From NCBI GenBank assembly GCA_964371865.1, contig CAYJOR010000101.1, forward strand, positions 1-6,268: a stretch of 6,268 bases of DNA. The letters run 5' to 3'. The stretch's first letter is position 1. Every line of letters starts with the position of its first letter. Source of the stretch: CAYJAZ01 sp964371865 (GTDB taxonomy: Bacteria; Desulfobacterota; Desulfovibrionia; Desulfovibrionales; Desulfovibrionaceae). The notes beneath the pieces are model-generated. The model saw nothing but the letters and a program-made list of their open reading frames with translations. It was not told where the DNA came from and searched no databases. This document shows, piece by piece, positions 1 to 4,850 of this stretch. The translations under genes and the position numbers were made by a program.

Positions 1-17
1 ACATGCCCTTATAGGGC

Positions 18-45
18 TGAACAAACCGCCCCTTGAAGGGGCGGT
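18..45 (-). terminator. GC-rich hairpin terminator after the helicase remnant
   Basis: A perfect 10-bp stem (ACCGCCCCTT, 25-34, pairing with AAGGGGCGGT, 36-45) lies just past the stop codon of the minus-strand remnant at 54-56. Read on the minus strand, the stem is followed by a short T-rich tract (TTTGTTC). A weaker second stem, GCCCT/AGGGC at 5-17, follows. The GC-rich stem stands out from the AT-rich surroundings. Position and orientation suit an intrinsic terminator for the minus-strand gene, although the T tract is interrupted. Confidence 0.6.
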
Positions 46-53
46 CATGATTT

Positions 54-782
54 TTATAATGCTATTTCATAGCTTGTGGATTTTTCTACATTCACTGTTT
101 TCACAGTCTCAACTTGCTGTTCTCCCAAAACTTTCTCTGCTCTAAATTCTTGCAAGGTTTTAGGTTTCCATTCTGAAACATAGCCATTAATCTCTTGCGT
201 GAGCTTCAATTCTTTCATGACTGCAGAATGGTTTTCACGGACAAGTTTCAAATCGTCAGCTTGAGCGAACGGCTTATCAAGGGCTTGTTCTGCACTTGGA
301 AGTTCTGCCTTTTCACGAGCATGAAGATTTGTTGCTTGCGTGAGGCGATTATCAAACTCTTTTTCAAGGAAATTATCCAGTCGCTGAAAGAAACCGCTAA
401 TGCTGATTTTATCGTCATGCGCATAACCTAGAGTGCTTGACGTAAACTCCGTACCTTGTTCGTTCTGCAGAAAGAAACGATAGCCGTCCTTTCCATTTGT
501 TGTACTATATCGAGTAGTTACATCAAAACCACGATACTTGCCAAAGTCAATTTTTTTGTTTCTACTATTAATCGCTTGATTAGCACAAGACACAAAAAGA
601 CTTTGTAATTCCTTAGAGTTATCCGCTGTAAGCAATCGATCTTGAGAGAAAACCTCAAGCTTGATTCTTTCTTTATCATCAACCATGATTTTTTTAGTAT
701 TTCTATCTCGAAGTGAAGTGTTTTCCTTATAAGAAAGTTCCGCTTTATTCATGCGTTCATCGGCATTTTTGAGATAATTCAC
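54..782 (-). pseudogene. C-terminal part of a large helicase/DNA-methylase protein, 3' fragment after a frameshift
   Basis: This open frame gives 242 residues if started at a GTG (782-780), but that start is unlikely to be real. Reading upstream in the same frame gives HRLADNVNYLKNADER, which continues the protein encoded by the overlapping fragment to the right. From memory of the family, the segments KERIKLEV, FGKYRGFDV, DKISISGFFQRLDNFLEK, LVRENHSAVMKEL and GYVSEWKPKTLQEF match the extreme C-terminus of very large SNF2/DEAD-helicase plus N6-adenine-methylase proteins found on integrative elements and plasmids. In those proteins the segment lies after the catalytic domains, so neither helicase nor methylase motifs are present here. 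Base composition looks less AT-rich than the genes to the right, consistent with acquired DNA. The fragment may still be transcribed, but an independent function is not supported. Confidence 0.7.
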
Positions 783-1027
783 ATTATCGGCAAGCCTATG
801 TTTTGGCGATTATGTTGAGCATAAAGGGCTTCAAGTTTGCGCTTTTCAGTAGCAAAATTCACTTCCATAAGAATAAGCGGATTGCCCGATGCTGCTGCTT
901 TCATTTCAGCTGCATTCGAGGCTTCTGATTGCACATCTTCAATCGTGCGCTGAAGAACGTCGCCCTTACGGAATTGCTCAATAGCAGCAGCTTTATATTC
1001 TACTGTTTGCCACATCCTAAGTAGCAA
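779..1027 (-). pseudogene. Same helicase/methylase remnant, 5' fragment, truncated upstream
   Basis: This open frame encodes 82 residues. RMWQTVEYKAAAIEQF and AAEMKAAASGNPLILMEV are hallmark segments of the region that follows the helicase domain in giant helicase/methylase proteins of mobile elements (recognised from memory). The homology begins abruptly at the Arg codon near 1018. The four codons before it (TTG start at 1027) and the DNA beyond look unrelated, so well over a thousand residues of the parent protein are missing. At the other end the frame leaves the family after AQHNRQ and stops at 779-781. One extra A in the AAAA run (801-804, minus strand) would restore Q-K-H-R-L and join it to the frame that ends at 54. 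It is a decayed gene rather than a small separate one. No Shine-Dalgarno site is seen before the TTG. Confidence 0.7.
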
Positions 1028-1214
1028 AAGTAGTACAACATATTGAAATAAAATATATTTATTTTATTCTTCTAGAGAATACCGACAAAAATACCCACAA
1101 GCATAAATTATCTAAAAAAATAAATTTGCCTACTGAAAACTGTAAGACTTCCACAAGTTAACGTTTTCAAACTAACTATTATTGTTTCAATAAGTAACTG
1201 ATTACGATGACACC

Positions 1215-1243
1215 CATAAGCACGATTTTAAATCGTGCTTATG
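1215..1243. promoter_or_regulatory. Perfect 14-bp palindrome, candidate upstream activator site
   Basis: CATAAGCACGATTT (1215-1228) and AAATCGTGCTTATG (1230-1243) are exact reverse complements around a single T. No T-run follows on either strand, so it is unlikely to be a terminator. The length and symmetry suit a dimeric DNA-binding protein with half-site GCACGA. It lies about 165 bp upstream of the start point predicted from the sigma-54 promoter at 1368-1383, within the range where enhancer-binding activators sit. The AAGCACGA core recurs twice before the operon at 2645. Binding is inferred, not shown. Confidence 0.55.
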
Positions 1244-1367
1244 AGTAAATATACTTTGTCTATGATTTGAATATATTAGGCTCAGAAAAGGTTGAACTAT
1301 GGCACGAAATGAAATGAAGTTCATTTATATTACTTCTCTAATTTATCAATATTATTATATTTTTGAA

Positions 1368-1383
1368 TGGCACATATTTTGCT
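1368..1383 (+). promoter_or_regulatory. Sigma-54 (-24/-12) promoter for the MoaF-family gene
   Basis: TGGCACATATTTTGCT matches the sigma-54 consensus TGGCAC-N5-TTGCW at every fixed base. The required GG-N10-GC spacing is met, with GG at 1369-1370 and GC at 1381-1382. Transcription would start near 1394 and read toward the gene at 1553, leaving a leader of about 160 nt. The palindrome upstream provides a possible enhancer. A probable sigma-54 activator begins at 5911 in this window. Confidence 0.65.
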
Positions 1384-1439
1384 TATAGTTTTTCAAATAC
1401 GTCACTGATTAAAGTCAACTTTAAATAAAGGCTTTAGTA

Positions 1440-1463
1440 AGTAGTATCAATAGTGATACTACT
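1440..1463. repeat. 10-bp inverted repeat in the leader of the MoaF gene
   Basis: AGTAGTATCA (1440-1449) pairs exactly with TGATACTACT (1454-1463) across the loop ATAG. It lies about 90-110 bp before the ATG at 1553 and about 45-70 bp after the predicted sigma-54 start. No immediate T-run follows, so termination is unlikely. It may be an operator or an RNA hairpin in the leader. A partial echo, GTAGTAATAGTGA, occurs at about 1500-1512. Confidence 0.45.
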
Positions 1464-1552
1464 ATCATTAAATATCGTATTTGTATTTATTTTTATATGG
1501 TAGTAATAGTGAGTTTATAAAAATAACAACCAAACTATTGGAGGAATTACTT

Positions 1553-2344
1553 ATGGTAATCGAAGGGAATTATGTCATTACACATAAAGAGTCGGCACAA
1601 CTTTTTATTGAAAATGCTGAAAATTTTGCTGTAGATAGCACACAGAAAAACCCTAAATTATTTGGAAAAAAATTTGTTGCTCCATTTAACAAAGGAGCTT
1701 TCACTGTTTCGCATAGTTTTAATGCTGATGGCAAAAGTTTACAGTGGGAAGTTTTATCTGGCGAAAACAAAGGAAAAAATGGTAGTTCAGATTATCAAGC
1801 TTTTGAAATTCGACCAAATCTTACAATTGTAACTTTTAAGCCTCGTGATAATGAATCAACAATAATTGCTATTGATGAGAATAATAATGTCATTCATGGT
1901 TTTATGGGTAGATATGAAAAAGGTTCATCAGAAACAGGTATACAACTTATTTCTTTGGCTTGCTCGCTTATTGAAAATGATAATTTTGAAATTAAAAGTG
2001 CTGATATGACAGATACTTCCTTTAGAGTAAAATATGCTAATGGTGCTGCCATGTATAGACATATGTATATAAACCCATATTATATTTCATGGCATTGTTA
2101 TAAAGGAACATCACAAGGTGTTGTTAATACTGAACGTTACTATGCTTTTGAAATAGCACCTAAGATTTATTTATTAGCTTGGAACGAAGATGTTGCACCT
2201 CTTCAATTGTCAATGATATTTGACTTGGAAGAAAAGAAAGAATACGCCACATTTTTCTGCTATAATAAAACAAAAGATAAAACAATTCAGCAGTTCACAA
2301 CAGCAGATATTGAAGATATAACTTTAAATGGTTTAAAATTGTAG
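1553..2344 (+). CDS. MoaF-family protein (lipocalin/calycin-like fold)
   Basis: The product has 263 residues. ATG at 1553 is chosen because GGAGGA (1540-1545) lies 7 nt upstream; an upstream in-frame TTG at 1481 has no such site. Two related halves are visible. Around 63-95, LQWEVLSG is followed by YQAFEIRPNLTIVTF. Around 168-210, YRHMYINPYYISWHC is followed by G-V-V-N-T-E-R and YYAFEIAPKIYLLAW. This layout, with the strong C-terminal half, is characteristic of the MoaF family (recognised from memory). MoaF is named for its linkage to molybdenum-cofactor genes in some bacteria, but no cofactor-synthesis gene lies here and its biochemical role is unsettled. The fold suggests binding of a small ligand. 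No signal peptide or membrane segment is seen, so it is probably cytoplasmic. It appears monocistronic, behind a sigma-54 promoter and before its own terminator. Confidence 0.8.
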   Translation: MVIEGNYVITHKESAQLFIENAENFAVDSTQKNPKLFGKKFVAPFNKGAFTVSHSFNADGKSLQWEVLSGENKGKNGSSDYQAFEIRPNLTIVTFKPRDNESTIIAIDENNNVIHGFMGRYEKGSSETGIQLISLACSLIENDNFEIKSADMTDTSFRVKYANGAAMYRHMYINPYYISWHCYKGTSQGVVNTERYYAFEIAPKIYLLAWNEDVAPLQLSMIFDLEEKKEYATFFCYNKTKDKTIQQFTTADIEDITLNGLKL

Positions 2345-2367
2345 TCAGATAATACTTATAATATTTT

Positions 2368-2407
2368 AAGAAACTTTTTTGTGTTTGCAAGAAAGTTTCT
2401 TTTTTTA
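2368..2407 (+). terminator. Intrinsic terminator of the MoaF-family gene
   Basis: AAGAAACTTT (2368-2377) pairs exactly with AAAGTTTCTT (2392-2401) across a 14-nt loop, and the T-run continues to 2406. It begins 24 nt after the stop codon. A weaker stem follows further on (AAAGCG 2432-2437 with CGCTTT 2447-2452, then six T at 2458-2463) and may act as a backup. Confidence 0.75.
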
Positions 2408-2509
2408 TTAATTTGATTTTTATATGAAGTCAAAGCGTAATAATATCGCTTTAGTGGTTTTTTAATATATATAATAATATTATATGGTTATATATTCTTA
2501 TGTCGAATT

Positions 2510-2525
2510 AAAGCACGAAAGCACG
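2510..2525 (+). promoter_or_regulatory. Tandem AAAGCACG repeat, candidate activator half-sites
   Basis: AAAGCACG occurs twice head to tail (2510-2517 and 2518-2525), and each copy is followed by AAA. The AAGCACGA core is the same as in each arm of the palindrome at 1215-1243. It lies about 87 bp upstream of the start predicted from the promoter at 2578-2594, a typical enhancer distance for sigma-54 activators. The same core also occurs, reversed, inside the coding sequence at 6020-6031, so the motif is not confined to control regions. Confidence 0.45.
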
Positions 2526-2577
2526 AAAAGAATAAACAGACAATATATGTAAACATTTGTTATTGTTGTTCATTTTA

Positions 2578-2594
2578 TTGGTATAGAATTTGCT
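2578..2594 (+). promoter_or_regulatory. Sigma-54-type promoter of the DJ-1/phosphatase/hydrolase operon
   Basis: TTGGTATAGAATTTGCT keeps the diagnostic GG (2580-2581), N10, GC (2592-2593) geometry, with TTGG and TTGCT matching consensus. The bases after GG (TATA rather than CACG) are poorer than in the promoter at 1368. Transcription would begin near 2605, giving a leader of about 40 nt to the ATG at 2645. The shared AAGCACGA motif upstream of both promoters strengthens the call. Confidence 0.55.
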
Positions 2595-2644
2595 ATAGCG
2601 TCTTGCAAGCAAAATAGCTTAGATAAATTAATTAAGGATTTAAA

Positions 2645-3376
2645 ATGAATAGACGAGATTTTATAAAGAAAAATTTACAAGCAGTAGCATATATTTCTAC
2701 AGGAGCTGTATTAGCAAGTTCAAATGTATTTTCAGCTAAAGAAGCGCATGCGACTACAAACGCTTCTAATAAAAACAATGACGGGAAAATCAAAGTTGGT
2801 ATTTTACTCTTTGATGAAGTAGAAGTTCTTGACTTTGCAGGACCTTTTGAAGTTTTTTCAATTCCTTTCAAAAAAGATTATGAAGATAAAATCTTTGATG
2901 TTGTTACAGTAAGCGAAACAGGTAAATTAATTCGTGCAAAAAATGGCTTGCTTGTTCAACCACATTATAGTTTTGAAAATATGCCAGATGTAGATGTTCT
3001 AATTATTCCAGGCGGTGATGGAGCTGATAAAATAGAAATCAATAATCCAAAAATTATTGCTTGGATAAAAGAAAAATCAAAAGAAGTAAAGATAATTGCT
3101 TCCGTTTGCACTGGTGCTTTTCTTCTTGCAGAAGCAGGGCTTTTAGAAGGAAGAAAAGCAACCACTCATTGGGGGCGTTTTGATAAATTTGCGCAAGATT
3201 ATCCTTCTTGCAATCTTGTAAGAGATGTTAAATTTGTTGATGAAGAAGATATTATTACCTCTGGTGGAATTTCAGCAGGTATAAACATGTCATTTCATCT
3301 AGTTACAAAATTGGCAGGACTTGATGTAGCTAAAAGAACAGCAAAGCTTATGGAATATGACATCGTTCTCGACTAA
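2645..3376 (+). CDS. Tat-exported DJ-1/PfpI family protein, isonitrile-hydratase-like
   Basis: The product has 243 residues. The ATG follows AAGGA (2634-2638) with 6 nt spacing. The N-terminus carries a twin-arginine motif, N-R-R-D-F-I-K-K (residues 2-9), a hydrophobic stretch at about 11-30, and a likely cleavage site after A-H-A (36). It should be exported folded to the periplasm. The mature part is one DJ-1/PfpI domain (about 48-242): LDFAGPFEVF (62-71), IIPGGDG (120-126), and the nucleophile elbow SVCTGAFLLAEAGLLEGRKA with Cys155, then TTHW with His175. This elbow and Asp63 closely resemble isonitrile hydratase, which hydrates isonitriles to N-formamides, and the GATase-1-like sensor domain of some AraC regulators. 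No AraC DNA-binding domain follows here. It is the first gene of a three-gene operon, 24 nt before the next. An isonitrile substrate is inference only. Confidence 0.85.
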   Translation: MNRRDFIKKNLQAVAYISTGAVLASSNVFSAKEAHATTNASNKNNDGKIKVGILLFDEVEVLDFAGPFEVFSIPFKKDYEDKIFDVVTVSETGKLIRAKNGLLVQPHYSFENMPDVDVLIIPGGDGADKIEINNPKIIAWIKEKSKEVKIIASVCTGAFLLAEAGLLEGRKATTHWGRFDKFAQDYPSCNLVRDVKFVDEEDIITSGGISAGINMSFHLVTKLAGLDVAKRTAKLMEYDIVLD

Positions 3377-3400
3377 AAAAATATATAAAAGGAATAAATC

Positions 3401-3892
3401 ATGCAAAACCCAATCAATACAAATAACTTAGAAAACATTGTTGCATTCCATAAAGTGAATGATAATCTAATCACTTCCGGTTTCCCTAAAGATGATGAAT
3501 ACGCAAAAGCAAAAGAAGCAGGAGTGGAGGTTGTTGTAAATCTTATTCACCCATTAAATCCGGAGCCTCAACCAAATCTTGCCGCAATTTATAATGCAGG
3601 TTTGATGTATTTTAGTCTTCCATATGACCCTTCAAATTCTGTTATTGCTATGGAGTCTTTTATTGCTTTGATGAATCAGCTACAAGATAAAAATGTCTAT
3701 GTGCATTGTTCACACAATTGGCGCGCATCTTTTATGTTAGATGCTTATTATCAAATCACTACAGGCAAAATCAATGAAAATGCCATGCTTGAAGGTATTG
3801 ATATTCCGTGGATTATGGCGGAATTTCCAGCTCCATCAACATTTATTACAGATGTTGAAAAGCACTACAATATCAAAATCAATAGAATATAA
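3401..3892 (+). CDS. Tyrosine/dual-specificity phosphatase-like protein
   Basis: The product has 163 residues and starts at an ATG with AAAAGGA (3387-3393) 7 nt upstream. The fold signature is that of small bacterial protein-tyrosine-phosphatase-like proteins: NLITSGFP (22-29), a strand-helix unit ending VEVVVNLIHP (42-51), and the phosphate loop VHCSHNWRAS (101-110). The presumed nucleophile is Cys103 and the phosphate-binding Arg is Arg108. The loop is CX4R rather than the classical CX5R; from memory this shorter loop is common in this bacterial subfamily, so it need not mean inactivity. Asp76 (YDPSNS) is a possible general acid. There is no signal peptide, so it is cytoplasmic, unlike the gene before it. 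Only 10 nt separate it from the metallo-hydrolase gene, indicating co-transcription. The substrate (protein, nucleotide or small metabolite) is unknown. Confidence 0.8.
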   Translation: MQNPINTNNLENIVAFHKVNDNLITSGFPKDDEYAKAKEAGVEVVVNLIHPLNPEPQPNLAAIYNAGLMYFSLPYDPSNSVIAMESFIALMNQLQDKNVYVHCSHNWRASFMLDAYYQITTGKINENAMLEGIDIPWIMAEFPAPSTFITDVEKHYNIKINRI

Positions 3893-3902
3893 GAGATAAA
3901 AA

Positions 3903-4676
3903 ATGAAATTTCAACAAATAAGAACAGCTACTGCAATTATCACTTATGGAAACAGTAAAATCTTGTTAGATCCTATGCTCTCTGACAAAGGAACTTTTGA
4001 AGAATGGAAAGGCACACCTAATTCACATCTTAGAAATCCTTTAAATGATTTACCTCTTTCTATTGAAGAAATTATTGATGTAGACGCTGTAATTGCAACA
4101 CACCTTCACCCCGACCACTTTGATAAAGTTGCAATGGAACGCCTTCCTAAAGATATGCCTATTTTTTGTCAAAATGAAAATGATTATGCTATTCTTATTC
4201 AAAATAATTTTTCTCGTGTGACAATTCTCACTGAAAAAGGGGTAACTTTCGGTAGTATCACCTTAGTGAAAACTCCTGCTCAGCACTATTCAGATAAGTC
4301 AATTCTTACAGAAAGAAAAAATTCTATGGATGCTTGCGGAGTTATACTCAAACACGCTGATGAAAAAACAATTTATATCATGGGCGATACTGTTTGGTTT
4401 GATGGATTAAAAACACCTCTAAATCAATATAAGCCTGATCTTGTAATCGTAAATGCAGGTCATGCGCAAACCGACAACGGTATATCTATAATAATGGGAA
4501 CTGATGATGTTTATGAAGTTGTCAAACATGCTCCCTATGCCCAGATTTTAGCTACTCACATGGACGGATTAAATCATCTTACTTCGTCCAGAGAAGCTTT
4601 AAGAGAATTTGCTATAAAAAATGGATTTTCAGATATATTGACGATTCCTCTTGATAGTGAAACTGTTGAATTCTAG
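3903..4676 (+). CDS. UlaG-like metallo-beta-lactamase-fold hydrolase
   Basis: The product has 257 residues and is probably cytoplasmic. The metal-binding set of the fold is complete. THLHPDH (66-72) supplies His67, His69, Asp71 and His72; His128 follows in TPAQHYSD; Asp162 lies in IMGDTVW; His219 lies in ATHMDGLNH. The early LLDPMLSDKG and NSHLRNPL segments mark the COG2220 (UlaG-like) branch. UlaG is a phosphate-ester lactonase, but the branch is functionally broad and the substrate here cannot be named. The ATG at 3903 is 10 nt after the previous stop, with a weak purine-rich AAGAGA (3891-3896) overlapping that stop, which suggests translational coupling. It is the last gene of the operon; an 11-bp AT-rich inverted repeat follows. 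Confidence 0.85.
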   Translation: MKFQQIRTATAIITYGNSKILLDPMLSDKGTFEEWKGTPNSHLRNPLNDLPLSIEEIIDVDAVIATHLHPDHFDKVAMERLPKDMPIFCQNENDYAILIQNNFSRVTILTEKGVTFGSITLVKTPAQHYSDKSILTERKNSMDACGVILKHADEKTIYIMGDTVWFDGLKTPLNQYKPDLVIVNAGHAQTDNGISIIMGTDDVYEVVKHAPYAQILATHMDGLNHLTSSREALREFAIKNGFSDILTIPLDSETVEF

Positions 4677-4722
4677 GCTGTGCTTCTAAATTAATTCTTT
4701 TGCGTTTTTTCTGCCTCAAAGA

Positions 4723-4777
4723 TGATTTTTTATTCAGTTTATGTATGTTTTGATACACTGCACTTCATAAAAAATCA
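4723..4777. repeat. AT-rich inverted repeat after the operon
   Basis: TGATTTTTTAT (4723-4733) and ATAAAAAATCA (4767-4777) are exact reverse complements, 33 nt apart, followed by CTTTTTG. It may form a weak terminator for the metallo-hydrolase operon or be a chance product of poly-A/T DNA. No better terminator is seen between 4676 and 4851, so read-through into the next gene is possible. Confidence 0.3.
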
Positions 4778-4803
4778 CTTTTTGTTGAAAATTCCACAAA
4801 ATT

Positions 4804-4846
4804 TATAAATTGAGAAACACAACCAAATAAAATATAAATTGAGAAA
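4804..4846 (+). promoter_or_regulatory. Sigma-70-like promoter made by a 14-bp direct repeat
   Basis: TATAAATTGAGAAA occurs at 4804-4817 and again at 4833-4846. The first copy supplies TTGAGA (4810-4815) and the second TATAAA (4833-4838), with a 17-nt spacer; each is one base off the sigma-70 consensus. Transcription from it would start at about 4845, only a few bases before the ATG at 4851, so the mRNA would be nearly leaderless. TATAAA of the first copy could instead pair with TTGTTG (4782-4787, 16-nt spacer), giving a leader of about 35 nt. Confidence 0.4.
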
Positions 4847-4850
4847 AAAA

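Larger units (their letters stand above)
1028..1552. other. Long gene-free regulatory stretch between remnant and MoaF gene
   Basis: I find no convincing gene in these 525 bases. They are AT-rich and separate two divergently read units. They contain the palindrome at 1215-1243, a GCACGAAA half-site at 1302-1309, a sigma-54-type promoter at 1368-1383 and an inverted repeat at 1440-1463. There is also a lone -10-like TATAAA at 1516-1521 without a recognisable -35. A TATCAA box at 1344-1349 loosely resembles the left half of an IHF site, which would suit DNA bending between an enhancer and a sigma-54 promoter, but the right half does not match well. A 29-codon frame (1299-1388) runs through the promoter and is not called. 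Confidence 0.6.
2408..2644 (+). other. Intergenic control region of the DJ-1 operon
   Basis: This AT-rich region holds a possible backup terminator (2432-2463), a run of TA-rich DNA (2463-2500), the tandem AAGCACG repeat at 2510-2525 and the sigma-54-type promoter at 2578-2594. The ribosome binding site AAGGA is at 2634-2638. A sigma-70 reading is possible but poor: TAGAAT at 2584-2589 with TTGTTG at 2563-2568 has only a 15-nt spacer. I see no gene in it. Confidence 0.5.

Noticed and set aside
1241..1270. A nine-codon frame, MSKYTLSMI, overlapping the palindrome's right arm
   Set aside because: Too short, no ribosome site, and explained by the palindrome sequence.
1300..1316. TGGCACGAAATGAAATG as a second sigma-54 promoter
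   Set aside because: The -24 element is perfect, but AA stands where the -12 GC is needed.
1299..1388. A 29-codon frame starting ATG with AAAAGG 7 nt upstream
   Set aside because: It runs through the sigma-54 promoter, is rich in Ile/Tyr as expected from random AT-rich DNA, and resembles no protein I know.
1481..1552. An upstream TTG start extending the MoaF-like protein by 24 residues
   Set aside because: No Shine-Dalgarno site there, whereas GGAGGA sits correctly before ATG at 1553, and the extension does not look like family sequence.
4839..4850. TTG start for the membrane ferredoxin
   Set aside because: It falls inside the direct repeat with no ribosome site; ATG at 4851 is simpler, though neither is strongly marked.
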